Program-made: the position numbers and the translations under genes | NCBI GenBank assembly: GCA_033439765.1 | Contig: JAULSN010000003.1 | Span: 1,364,001 to 1,428,000 of the forward strand | From: Lasiosphaeria ovina | Lineage: Eukaryota; Ascomycota; Sordariomycetes; Sordariales; Lasiosphaeriaceae | Length of the DNA stretch: 64,000 nucleotides | Direction of reading: 5' to 3' | Shown here: piece by piece, positions 12,828 to 25,000 of the stretch | Position numbering within the stretch: the stretch's first letter is position 1 | Layout: every line of letters begins with the position of its first letter | Notes under the pieces: model-generated | What the model saw: the letters and a program-made list of their open reading frames with translations, nothing else | What the model was told of the DNA's origin: nothing | Database searches by the model: none

Positions 12828-14064
12828 CTACGAGTGGCCGGATATAGCCTTGGGCTGGTAGAGCTCCTCGAGATACTTTTCCTCTTCCTCGGTCAGAGTC
12901 TTGCCTCTAGCGGAGATGGCTTCTTCCAGCCGCTTGATGCTGCTGAAGCCAATGATGGGGCTGGCAATGCGCTTGTTGATCCACGCAAGAGCGACGTGAG
13001 ATATCTAGGCCAGGCATTCCCTTGGGTCAGACTCTTTTTCTCACATGGTTCTCGAAGAAACGGGCAGGGAAGCTGGAATAGCACTACTCACCGGCCATTC
13101 ATGCTTGTCGGCAAGCTCGACCACGCGATTGATGATGGTCAGGTCGGGCTCAACGGTCCCATGAGAGCCAGGCGAGCTCTCCTTCTCGCCCTTGCTACGC
13201 TCGGTAGTACCATACGCCTCTGGCCGACGAGCCAAGTGACCCCGGCAAAGGGGGGCCCAGGGGACAAGCCCGACGCCCGTATCATCACAGAAACGGTTCA
13301 TCTCGCGCTCCTCCTCGCGGTACAGGAGGTTGTAATGGTTTTGCATGCTAATAAACTTGGTCCAGCCGTTACGCTCGGCGCAAAACTGAAGACGAGCGAA
13401 CTGAGTGGCCCACATACTAGACGCGCCGATATAGCGGACCTTGCCGGACTGGACGAGATCATTTAAGGCCTTCATTGTCTCCTCAATGGGCGTGTCGGGG
13501 TCGAAACGGTGGATTTGTAGCAGGTCGATATAGGGTGTGTCGAGTCGCTTGAGGGACGCCTCGACCTGGTTGAAGATGGCGCCTCGCGAGAGACCATGGC
13601 GGTTGACGTAGTCCTTGGACTGGTCCACCACTGACTTGTAAAAGAAGGCGCGGATCTCGGGCTCGTCCCCGACGGCGGCGTAGCATTTGGTCATAATAAT
13701 GACCTTTTCGCGCAGAATGTTGTACTTCTTAAGGGCCTTGCCAATAATGACTTCGGACGCGCCATTGGAGTAGACATTGGCTGTATCCCAAGTATTGAGG
13801 CCGGAGTCGTAGGCCGCCTTAAGAATAGGAAGAGCCTCGTCCTCTCCAATCGCCCTTCATACATCAGCCTGGTTAGCTGCGTCCGTGCCCTCCTTCCGTT
13901 TCCAAAAAGGGGGAGGGGTCATACCAGGGAAGCGTTCTTGGGTCACCAAAGCTCATGCACCCGAAAATGGGGACGGAGACGCGGAGGCCACTGCTCCCCA
14001 GCCGGCGATACTCGCATTTGGAGTTCTCGGTAGACTGCTTGAGAGAGGCGGGTATCTCGGCCAT
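12828..14064 (-). CDS. Aldo-keto reductase (voltage-gated potassium channel beta/YakC-like group)
   Basis: NADPH-dependent carbonyl reductase, predicted cytosolic. Exons on the minus strand are 14064-13925, 13854-13092 and 13004-12828, giving 359 aa. Splicing joins the N-terminal [22 protein letters not shown] to a segment containing [15 protein letters not shown]. The AKR tetrad is visible: Asp and Tyr in WDTANVY, Lys in IIMTKCY, His in LLQIHRFD. The last exon ends in KAISGHS before the stop. The cofactor-binding [13 protein letters not shown] segment is present. It lies tail-to-tail with the beta-mannosidase. The natural substrate is not evident. Confidence 0.92.
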
Positions 14065-14861
14065 CTTGCTTGCTTGAACCGGGTAGGTGAGGGAGACAGG
14101 GAGTGATATGAAGGTGGGAACCAGAAAAGGGGTACACGTGTAAGTCGGCCGACAGTTGCAGTTCAGCGTCGTGCTCGATCAACTCCGCCTTGGCCAGGAG
14201 TGAAAAAACGGGAACAAGTACAGAGTAGCTAGTAAGTTGCCGATCAAGAAGCTCACGGGAAACAAATGCCGCCGTGGATATAATACCGATATATTTATAC
14301 CTCCGGAGCAGACTAGGTCTTGATCGAGAGAGCACGCCACTGCTACCCCGCTGCGGGGATTGGATAACACCAGATGCTCGGTAATTGACAAGCCGATTGC
14401 TATCACGAGTAAACAGTTACTAAGACCGGTAAGCCAATCACTAACAAATTGATGGAGGTAACGGTGTTATGGCGGCTTTAGGATACAAACACTGCGGCTG
14501 GATACCTACATCAAGCCCTCCGCGGAGCCCCCGGCCGCTGCCGAAACCGAGTGTTATCCGTAACGGCCTTATGTCGGCCTTAAGCACATAAACCCGACTC
14601 CCGGTTCCGCCAATGACTCGAAATGTGTAATGTTCAGTGCTAAAGAGTCCGAGGTGAGTAACGCTTAGTAGCCGCTACCGCTCAGAATATGACCCTGTAC
14701 GGCGATGCTATGTTAAGTGCTGGTATCGTGCTGGGTGAAGGGTGCAGAGTGGCCTTGGGCGATGCATGGGGCCTTGGCCAAATTAGGCAAAGCTATTGCT
14801 GGCGTCTCTCAGAGCGGCACACAAAGCTGCTGGGCTCGGTTTTAGGAGCGGCGGCCGCACC
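14065..14861. other. Intergenic: aldo-keto reductase promoter
   Basis: About 0.8 kb with no supported gene, between the aldo-keto reductase start and the 3' end of the MFS pseudogene. Confidence 0.5.
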
Positions 14862-16974
14862 TCACAGGCGGGTCTGCTTCTCGTTGATAAGCTCGCTAGT
14901 AGCAGCCTCTCGCCTGTCATCCGGCACGTGGCCGCCAGTCCACTGCCGGATCCGCTTGCCAAAGAAATAGAGGACCGGGACGCCAAGCGATGCCACAATC
15001 ATGACCTCGCCGTACAAAGCAAAGGTGTTAAGGAAACCCTTTTCCGAAATCCACTCGGTCGACTTGCTTGACAGGAAAAAGCCAGCGATGATGCGGATGC
15101 TCGACACATTGACCAGCACGAGCCCTGCCCACATGGGATAGCTCTTGACGATGAAGACGTTAAGGATGGACATAGCGACGAGAAAGCCAAAAATAATCAT
15201 GAAAGACCCAGCAAGCACTAATGCCCAGTGTCCATTTGTCTTTCCAGCCCAGCCAAACACAAAGGCACCGGCAATACCGAAGACCAAAGGCGCTGCCATG
15301 TTGAGCAAGTGGTGCTCCGGTTCCCGGGAGCCTCCGTTGCTACAGGCCACGGAATTGGCGATACGTTCCGCGATAGGTCCTCCAAAGAGGTATACCAACC
15401 CCGTTGCAGCGATGAAGGGTAGCACCGACAACCCCGTCCACTGGAATTGCCATCTGCAGAGAGGAGTGAGCACATGCGCAACCAAAGGAGAGACAAACAA
15501 GATCTTAGCTACCCCTGTGCTGGCAAAGCGAACGGTCCGATTTGCTGAGCGGCCGAGTTGGCTACGACGAAGATACTGTTTGCCACTGTCGCCCAGACAA
15601 CAGCAGGAAAGAAGGCCGTCCTCAAGGCGTCGAGCATTGACAGACCTGCCTCCTTCCACTCAAAACTTGTCTGGAAGAAGCCCACATACGTCCATATTGT
15701 CGGCGCCGAGTAGGTGACGTAGTCTAGTTCTAGCCGGTTCTGGCCTGGCTTGAGTGGATATAATTTCTAGCCGCCTAGGAGGAAAACGTTAAAAAGTCGA
15801 TAGAAATATCTCAGCCAACTAGAACCGGAGCTCCACGTGCTTGATAAAGAGTCTAGACGTAAGGGTAGGAAATCGTACTCAGCTCCTTTTTGGACCTCAT
15901 CCATCGTGTTTCCGGCAAGAATACGAGCAGAAGCAGCCAGGCCACGACACCAAGGCCCTGAACTGCGCGCGCGGCTAAGTGACTGTCGAGAGAGGAACTG
16001 GCGGCGGCCCAGAAACCGCCCGCACACGCGCACGCTCCGGCAAACAAGAGAACAGGCCGCCGGCCCACGGAAATCGACAGGGGAACCGGGAGGCTATAGA
16101 GGGACAGCGGTCCCAAGAGTCAGTCAACGTGCTTCCACACCACACGGTTGGGCCCAATACTTCGGGTAAACCGCCAGGAGTTGCACTGGATAGGTACATA
16201 CTAGCTGGCAATATCGTTGCTCAATAGTGGCAACGTGGCGAGCAGCGATACCTTGCCAATATCGGCAGGTATGGGTCCTTCGGGAAGTATGGCTAAGGGG
16301 TTGACGCCAGTGGCAGAGCCACCGCTGATTTCCTGGAAATCGGCAGTGTTGAGGATCCGTACGTCTACCCCCGAGTAAAAGAGGAGAAATACGGGTATGG
16401 GAGACTCGATAATGACTTTGGCTGACAAAGCTAGAGAGAGAGCCAACCGCGGTAAAGGAGGAAGCAGTCGCCAGAAGTAGGCCGACGAAATGAGATATGG
16501 CAATATAAACATAGCAACCTAAACAAGGGCATTTGTTTACGTACAGAAGCAGACAGTACCGATGGCCGTCCACTTTCGCCATTAGGGCATGTTCAAAGAA
16601 TCTTCCAGACGGTAAGCTGATAGACAAGGAGTTGGATCCCGGTTTTGGAATAGATGCTGCTCTGACCTTTTGGATCCGGGGTTGGCATCTTCAGGAGATC
16701 AACATTAGTGTTGTCACTCAGGCCACAGCAACCTGGCGTGGAGACAGTCTCTAGACAAGAGTGCTTGGGAAGACATAATAGGGGCAGGTTTACACACAGG
16801 AATCAGACGGATCTGGCTCTTCTCCTACAACGAGGCGGTGCCAACGACCAGCGTGCCCTCACTTGCATGCCCTCCAACAACAACAGAGGGATCCAGCCCT
16901 TCTTCGTCACGGACCTGCCAATCAACCAGCGACGCAGCTGAGCCATTCTCGCCCTGTAGTGGCCAGGTCGCCAT
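14862..16974 (-). pseudogene. MFS transporter pseudogene (fungal DHA1 multidrug type)
   Basis: The C-terminal half is intact: SAPTIWTYVGFFQTSF, then an intron, then GWQFQWTGLSVLPF through to SELINEKQTRL. It covers the last six membrane helices. The N-terminal half is broken. The first exon starts at 16974 (MATWPLQGENG) and reads into GLDPSVVVGG and GTLVVGTASL, followed by an in-frame TAG at 16825-16827 where an acidic residue is normal. A second stop, TAA at 16582-16584, interrupts LNMP-WRKWTAI. Between about 16200 and 16500 no frame reads like this family. Near 15930-15945 the sequence jumps from AARAVQGLG to LLLVFLPETRW, so helices of roughly TM4-TM6 appear deleted. Several independent lesions make sequencing error unlikely. 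A shortened transcript from the C-terminal half cannot be excluded. Confidence 0.82.
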
Positions 16975-18178
16975 CGAGCGTGCCATTGCTGGTTATCAAG
17001 GAGCCGGCCTTAGTGCAGTCGGGGGGTTTAGCGAGGTAGCCAGCTACCGGAGTATCATTAAGGAAAAGAGAAGCAGAGAGAAGGACGTCGAGAGAGAGGA
17101 CCGGCCGCCGCCTATCCATACCTATCCATACCCTTTGGCAAGACATACAGATCCATCTTCACCACGGCGTCGCGGCTTCGTGGCGAGCGTCGGAGGCCGA
17201 AGGGAATATGGGCGCATCGCATCGCATCACGTATGCGTATGAGTTGCGGTTATGACTGCCAACGCCTAGCCGGCGTTGGCGGGGCTCGCCATGCAGCACT
17301 CTATTTGAAGCTCTCCAAACACGACAAACCATGGGCCATGTCATGTTCGGCACGGCGTGATTGGACAAAGTACCAAAGCCTCAAACCAACCGATCCTGTA
17401 AGTCGGTTCGTGGAGTGAGCCCGGTTTGTGGGAGGGCGGGGGAAAGAAGCCAGAGAAACGTCGTCGTGTTTGATCGGCGGTGTGCTGTTGTGCGGTATCG
17501 ACTTCCCTCTAGAATAGAACCTTGTATGCATAGCCCACAGGAAGATTTTCCCACGTGGTGCCCCCCCATCGCCAGGTCATACGCAAACTAATGGAAGCCA
17601 CGCATGCAAGGGTTGTGGGTAACCAACTAATGGAAGGCAAAGAATGCCTAGAACAAAGTGCCCTGGTTTATGTAAGGTAAGAACTGTATTTGTTCCTACC
17701 ATCTTGTAAGTGGCGATCCTTGACATCATGGATATCAAGCAAGCTGACGTTTTGTCACCACGGTATTGCCACAGCAACAATAGAGAAAGAGTCTCGGGCA
17801 GTAGCCGCAGCTGGCAGCGAGATGGTATCGTGATCGTATGGTCTAATAAATTACCTACGTATATTCGTACATCCACGAACGTGGGCCAACGCTTATGCAC
17901 GCCACGCCATGCATCGTGGACTCTTTCGTCCCAGATCCCATCAAAGCAACCCAATACAGACGAGAAGCTCGGCCGGTATCTGTCGGCCGGACAGCCTCGC
18001 TCTACTGGGGTTGGACTAAACCCTCCCCACATATCATACCAAAGCCCATTCATTGCCGCATGAAGGAAGTCCTACATCGCCGTCCGTGCTGAAACCCCTC
18101 ACATTCTCGTTCCTAGGTACCGCACCGGCTCACAGACTCTTGGCCCTGATTTCGATGGGCCTGCCACGCTTAACCTCG
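16975..18178. other. Intergenic, no gene seen
   Basis: 1.2 kb upstream of the MFS pseudogene and downstream of UBC6. Only short overlapping open frames without family motifs. Confidence 0.55.
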
Positions 18179-19120
18179 TTATGAGCTTGCGCTCGCTTCC
18201 CCGAGGATCCTTGCAATGAGGACATAAATGAAAACGAGACCGCCCGCCAACAGCAACTTGTTCTTGAACAGCCAGCCCTGGCCGGCATCTCTTTGCTGAA
18301 TCACTGCATCCACTACCGCATGGGCTTGGTGACCGCTGCCAGCAGCGATGCCTAGCTGGGGTCCGCATGACGGGCCGCCATTGTCTAGCTTGTTGCCCGT
18401 GGCCGTGTCGATCTTGTTTTCTCTCATCCACTGGAAGTTCTCCTGGTCCGCTTCGGGCCACTCAGACTTGAACTTGGCCCCGCCGTCGCCCGCCTTGACG
18501 TTCCCTTTGCCGGCGTTGGACGCTTTCAAATGTGATCCGCCCCCTGTCGAGTTCCACCAGCGGGACCGCGCTGCGTGGTACTTGCGCTCGGTTTCTGTGG
18601 CCGAGACAGAGCCCGTCGTCATCTCCTCTGACGTCATGAACGAGAGCAGGCCGATGAGGATCGTCGAGACTTCCCAGGCAGGGTTGAAGGACCGCGGATG
18701 AAAATCCGAGATAGACAGACACAGCCGGCTGGACGGCTGGAACCTACCGGACGGGGTGTGCATCCGAATCGCCGGCGGCGCAAACGGATAGTTGGGCGGG
18801 AATATTAATGTTCCCCAGTATTGGCCGCCATGATAAGGGGTGTTTTCGGGGCCCGTGATGATATAGTGCCATCTGTGGAACCAAAATAGTCAGCTATATG
18901 AGCAAGAGGGAGCGCGGACGCGGGGTCACTGGCACATACTCCAAGATGTTCGAATCCGACGGATGCGCTGTGATATACGGAGGGGGGTTCTCGGTGATGC
19001 TTTTGTATTCCCTCGTCAGCTGTACAACAGCGACAAACTGTCAGCCTAGTGCTCGTAGTAATTAATTACGCTGCCGGACATGTATGTACATACACGCTTC
19101 TGGGCCGCACGGCTCGCCAT
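18179..19120 (-). CDS. UBC6: Ubiquitin-conjugating enzyme E2, ER-anchored (Ubc6/UBE2J2 type)
   Basis: E2 enzyme of ER-associated degradation. Minus-strand exons 19120-19094, 19019-18940 and 18872-18179 give 266 aa. The UBC fold starts MASRAAQKRLTREYKSI and contains WHYIITGPENTPYHGG and YPFAPPAIRMHTPSGRF. The active-site Cys is in CLSISDFHP (about residue 89). The family block SFNPAWEVSTILIGLLSFM follows, then a charged linker and a single C-terminal hydrophobic segment (LLLAGGLVFIYVLIARIL) that would tail-anchor it in the ER membrane. Its start is about 760 bases from the start of SAM50 on the other strand, so the two may share a promoter region. Confidence 0.96.
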
Positions 19121-19881
19121 GGTATGGGGTTCTCGGCTAGGCAACGGCAGTATGGGCGGGGGAAGGGGGCCGTCAGTGGTTCAAGCGAGCGAAAGGAAGG
19201 CGGCGCGGCGGTAGTAAAGAGCGCCCGGTGCCCCGCGATCACGATGCCGATGGCACGACCGTCGCTCGCGAGCTATTGTTCGGAACGAGTGAGGATTCAA
19301 GAACTAATAGAAAGAGTTGTTTACCGTCGGCGACGAATCACAGAATGTGGTTGGGGAATGAGTGGGTGAGGACGTCGAGCGAGGCGAATGACGAAAGGCC
19401 AGCGACAGGAGGCTGTGACAATGGAATTTGGCTGACAGGCCAGTGACCATCGGACCAGGCCCACCTGCCGCCTGAGGCCCTTGTCTGGACCCAAGATTAT
19501 GTCATCCAACTGCCACCTCAGTGTCCTTCCGCTTTTCTCCCGTCTCAACCCAGCCACATTCAAGCCACAGCATCCCTTGAAAGAACACTTCCCTCCGTAC
19601 GTGGCTGATGAGGGAGACACGGTGTGAAGCAAGCTGTAGCCAGGTGCCGGAAGTAGCCGAACTGGAAACTGAGAATTGTCAACAACATTTCCAAAGCACC
19701 ATCACGGCCTCCAGCGAGCTAAAGAGAGCTCCAATGGCCGCCTCGCTGGCCCCAGGCGGTAGCAATGTAAGCAGCTAAATAAAAAATTCCAGGCCCGTGT
19801 CGCCATGCATCAATTCCTGTCTCCATCCAGACCCGCTCCGACGCATCCCAAAGCTCCAGAGCTCCAGATCAGAGCAACGAC
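19121..19881. promoter_or_regulatory. Divergent promoter region of UBC6 and SAM50
   Basis: 761 bases between the starts of two divergently transcribed housekeeping genes. No ORF here is convincing. A CT-rich stretch lies near 19500-19560. No specific factor site is claimed. Confidence 0.5.
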
Positions 19882-21562
19882 ATGAACATGGCTGACCACC
19901 CACCACCCATTATACAGGCCGCCTCTCACAGTCCGCGCACCCCGAGTATTCCCGACACCCCCGCACCTGCGGTAAGCCTTGGATCAACCCAAATTCGCCG
20001 TCTACTGTGTCTAATGATCGAGTCTGCAGCTTAGCGATCACCTTCTCACCCCGGCTTCCATCAGCTCCGTCGAGGTATACGGAGCCACCAACACACGGAG
20101 GTCCCTTCTCGACCACCTCTTCAGACCGCTTGTCGAGAACCCGGGTCCAACTACCACCCTTGGCGAACTTCTGAACCGCATTAACCGAGCGAGCGAGAAG
20201 CTTGTGCGTCTTGGTGCGCACTTGCCAACCCTTCCCTTCCCTACAGTCTGGTCCTAGTCCCACTGACACATCAAGCAATCCTCGACAGACATTTTCAAGC
20301 AAGAGGGCTACGGCGTCTTCATATCCGATGCGCGCGATCGCCCGTCCGGGGCCTCGGGGCTCCATCCCGAGAGAACGGAGCTCGACGTGTCGTTCCGCGT
20401 CAAGGAGAAGTCGCGGCTGGTGCTGAGCGCCGGCACCGACTTTGGCAACGCCGAGGGGTCAGCATATACCAATGCCGTGCTGCGCAATGTCTTTGGAGGC
20501 GCCGAGTCGCTGTCGGTGAACGCGAGTACGGGCACGCGGACGCGGTCCGCCTACAACGCCGTCTTCTCGGCGCCGCTAAACGGCAACCCCGACCTGCGGG
20601 TCGGGGTCGAGGGCCTACAGTCGTCGACGCAGAAGCCCTGGGCCTCGCACGAGGAGCAGCTGGCGGGCGGCAGCTTGCGGCTCGTGTGGCTGGCCAGGAA
20701 GACGGGCGACAGCCACGCCCTGGCCTACTCGGGCGTCTGGCGGCAGCTCACGGGCCTGGCGACGGGCGCGTCGCCCACGGTCCGCGCAGACGCCGGCGAC
20801 TCGCTCAAGAGCTCCATCACGCACACGTTTACGCGTGACCGTCGCGACAGCCCCACGCTACCGCAGCGTGGATACCTGTTCCGCACCGTGTCGGAGCTTG
20901 CCGGGTGGGGCCCCCTGCACGGCGATGTTTCCTTCTTCAAGTCCGAGGCCGAAGTCGCCGGCGCATCGTCCCTGCTTTCAACCGCCCGCTTTCACAAGAG
21001 CTGGACGCCTATTACAGTTGGGGGCAGCCTGCGGCTGGGTCTACTATACCCACTAGCCGCGGGGTTTTCTTTTGGAGGGCCTACATCGCCGAGCCGCATC
21101 AATGACCGCTTCCAACTTGGCGGGCCGACCGACGTGCGCGGCTTCAAGCTCGGCGGGCTGGGGCCACACGACGGCAGTGATGCCGTCGGCGGCGACGTGT
21201 TTGCCGCGGGCAGCGTCAACATGATGTTCCCTCTCCCCCGCACTGGTCCCGCGTCTCCGCTGAGGATTCAGCTGTTTGCAAATGGTGGCCGGTTGGTGGC
21301 TCTTAGAAACGAAGGCAGAGAAAAAGAGAACGGCGGCCCTGACAGTAACCTAGCTCTAAACTCGAGTGCGGTCTTGAGGGGTATGAAGTCAGCCGTCGGT
21401 GAGCTGGCAAGCGAGCTTCCCAGCTTAGCGGCGGGCGTCGGTCTGGTGTACGCGCACCCAGTCGCCAGGTTCGAGCTCAACTTCAGCCTGCCTATTATTA
21501 GGCGAGAGGGTGAGCAGGTTCGAAAGGGTCTTCAGGTAGGCGTAGGTATTAATTTTCTGTAA
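19882..21562 (+). CDS. SAM50: Mitochondrial outer-membrane assembly protein Sam50 (Omp85 family)
   Basis: Core beta-barrel of the SAM complex, which inserts beta-barrel proteins into the mitochondrial outer membrane. Exons 19882-19971, 20030-20203 and 20276-21562 give 516 aa, the normal length. After a Pro-rich start, the single POTRA-like region (SSVEVYGATNTRRSLLDHLFRPL) is followed by the Omp85 barrel. The conserved THTFTRDRRDSPTLPQRGYLF and the RFQLGGPTDVRGFKLGGLGP loop with the Arg-Gly-Phe of family lid loop L6 are both present. The C-terminus QVGVGINFL resembles a beta-signal strand. It is divergent from UBC6. Confidence 0.95.
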
Positions 21563-22037
21563 CATCATTTGATGGATCAAAAGGACATACACCACGAATA
21601 GACGGCCGTTTCACGATGCTGAAAAATCTTGGACTGGCATTCATGTCTACCGGAGCGGTAACATCAAATGTCGATTCATGGGATTTAGCTTTTGGCTCTA
21701 CCCAACTGTATGGTGGATTCTATCTATGTGCCAAGCCTGCCGGGCTTCCCCCGTATCTATTTTAGAAATTATGTAGGTAATGACTATAAGGGAAATGTAC
21801 GGTATGAGAAAGTGCACAAAGTTATGTACGTAGTAGTTAGTGCCATCGCAAAGTGAAGAGGAAGAATAGACAGGAAAAAACATGAGAAAAAAGAAGCTGG
21901 CGGTGGCATTTAAGGGGGGTAAAGCGTCTCGCCCCCAATCATATTGCATCATATCAGCCATGTATGCAAGCGAAATCGCAGCAGAAAAATCGGAACGGCG
22001 TGGCCTCCACTTTCCAATGAGACCAGTCCAAGAAGGT
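21563..22037. other. Convergent 3' region of SAM50 and the PDR transporter
   Basis: About 475 bases between two stop codons on opposite strands; AT-rich in the middle (21740-21850). No gene seen. Confidence 0.5.
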
Positions 22038-25000
22038 CTACTCCTTCTTCTTCTTGCCGCCCAGCTTGTTCTTGGGTACTCGGACGATCCAGTAAACCGC
22101 AAGGGCAGCAAAGACATTGAAGATGATGAACGCAAACATGATTCTGCCAAAGATGGTTAGCTTCCGAATCGGTTGAAGATAAACAGTGCAGAGAACTACG
22201 TACCCAAAGTTGCGCCACCTATCGGCATAATTGGCGTTCACACTCGCCAGAAATTGGTTCGTGTTGCTAATGGCGCAGTAAGCGCACTCCTTGAGGTTGG
22301 AGGGATCCAGAAGGTAGCCTCCGGTAGCGGTGATGTATTTATCGAAATATTCGCCACAGGTGCCGTTCAGCGGCTCGAACTTGAGATACTCATTCGCAGC
22401 ACACCTAACCTCGGTGTTTGCGACGCCGGTAGATAACATAGCGCTGACCAGGTAGGTGAAGGGGCTGAGACGGTACATGAAGATCCAGAAACGCGGGAGA
22501 GTATCAGGGTTGGCGAGGACACCGCAGAAGATGAGGCAGAGAGTGAAGAGCAAGTTGGCTATGTTGCCACCTGCCTCGGCCGTCTCGAAACCCGCAATGA
22601 TGAAATCGGTAAAAGTCGACGTGAACAGGAGGAAGGCGACAAGGAGCAAGAACATGAGTCCACCACGTTCGACGACTTGGTCCGCCGCCGCTGCATTATG
22701 ATGGAGGCCGACGGGGTAGTACCAGGAAAAGAACATGAGAGCAGCCATGAAAATGTTCCACGGGAGCTCGACGATGATCTGCGACAGCATGAAGACCTTC
22801 CAGCCATAAACTTTGGAGGGGCGCTCGCGAACCTCATAAAGAGCACGCTGAATGACGAAGTGAGGCATGGTCTGTTGCACAAGCTGGCCGAAGACCGTCA
22901 ACAAGTTGAAAATTGCGAACATTTGGTTCTGGAGGCCTTGGATCGTGTTCGGGGCGTTGAAGAAAACGAAACCAATGAAGAGGGCAACAAGGACGCACAA
23001 AGCCATCTTCGAGTAAATGTAAGACGGTGTGCGCCAGTACTGCTGGAATACGCGATATGTGACCTCGCGGAGCTGTGACAAGAATGGGGCTGCGAATTCG
23101 CGGTAGCTGCCCTTGTCATCGGACAAGACCGTCGCTTCTTTCGCATCCGCCTTGAGGCGCTGCAGCTCCTGTTGGGTAGCCTCGTACTCAGCGCTTTCGC
23201 GCCAAGTGTTGTACCAGTCGAGGTCGGTAGTGGATCCGGGAGCGGCACCAATGACCTCAAGCATCCATTCAGCCGGGTTGGCCTCGGCCGGGCAGGTAAG
23301 TCCAGAGTGGCGTTCGAAGTAAGATGTCATGGTTTTGGAGTTCTCGCCAATGTCGCCGTAATAGACGGTCTTGCCACCCTTGGCCAAAAACAAGAGCCTG
23401 TCGAAGCGCTGGAAGAGCATGGCAGAAGGTTGGTGGATGGTGCACAGTATAGCTTGGCCGCTTTTGGTGAGTTTTTCCAGCAAGTCCAGAATGGCCCATG
23501 AGGTCTGACTGTCGAGGCCAGAAGTCGGCTCGTCAACGAAAAGGAGCAAAGGCGGCTTCGCGGCCAGCTCAACACCGATAGTCAAACGTTTGCGCTGCTC
23601 GACGTTCAGACCTTCGCCGGGAACTCCGATAATGGCATCAGCGTATTCCTCCATCTCCAGCAGCTTGATGACTTCTTCAACATAATCAAGCTTCTCCTGG
23701 CGCGGGACATGAGCAGGCTGGCGCAGCAGGGCACTGAAGTTCAAGGCCTCACGGACAGTCGTCGTTTGGAGATGGAGATCTTGTTGCTGAACATAACCGG
23801 TCTTGCGTTGGAATGACGTGTCTCTAGGGGAGCCGTCGACGAGCATCTCGCCAGTGATTACGCCCATTGATGTCCGGTCGGCAAGGCAGTCCAGAAGAGT
23901 GGTCTTGCCAGCACCGGACACGCCCATCAAAGCGGTCAGGGTGCCTGGCTTGACCCAGCCGTCGACGCGATCGAGAATCTGCCGCGGCTCCCCCTTGATC
24001 TTGACCTCGTAGCACACATTGCTCCAGTGGAAAACACTTGTCTGTCTCTGCAGAACACCGTCAGATGCGTTACCGCTGTTGATGTCCTCGTTGATAATAG
24101 GTCCGACCACGGGGGTACCGCCGGATTCAGTATCGCCCTTGTTCTCCTTGAACGACGCCGGCTTGTGGCCGCGACGGAAGACAAGAACTTCGCCTCTGCT
24201 CTTCTTGGCTGACACATTCTCCGCAGCCAGGATGTACATGGCGAGGAATCCAGCCATAAAGACCAGGATGAGGCCAAAATCGCGCCATTTGTGATCATTC
24301 GAATATGAGAAGCCCGTGTTTAGGTAGGCGTCGCCATTCACGACGCCAGAGCCGGCAACCGAGCCAATGGCAGAGCAAACACGGTTGAGATCGCCCACAT
24401 CCTCATAGCCGGGAACCAAGGGGCTCGGGACATACTGGGTGCAGGTAAAGTCCCGGTTGTGGAACTCGTTGACCATGAGCGCCTCGAAGGCATAGGCCAG
24501 AGGGTCAAGGTAGTTGAGCCATCGACACCACCCAAGCATGTAATCAATGGGAATAGCGAAGCCGGTGAAGATGATGAGGTCCAGAATAATGATGGCCGCC
24601 GGAACCATGGCTTGCGACAAAGTGCGGGACGTGCTGGCGATGGTTCTGAACATCATCGACATGGTCAAGACGGTGACAAAGGATATCAACAAAAAGAAGA
24701 AGAAGGCGCCCGGTTCGCGACGAAGGCCCGTCATGAAGTACAACGTAAGATTGAATGTCAAACAATTCAAGATTTTGTAGGGCATGTCGACCAACATTGA
24801 GGCGACGGCTTCGGCGGAAGGATGGTAGAGGGCGTAACGGTCATGCTTCTCAACAATGGGGCGTTGTGCGTAGAGGATCAAGATCTCGAGGGCGCTGGCG
24901 AAGGCGTTCATGAGGCAGGCGAAAAACAGCAATGCGCCACGCTGGAAGAAACTAGCGGTGGTCGGCTGGAGGTCGAAGAAGACACTGGAGATGATCAAGG

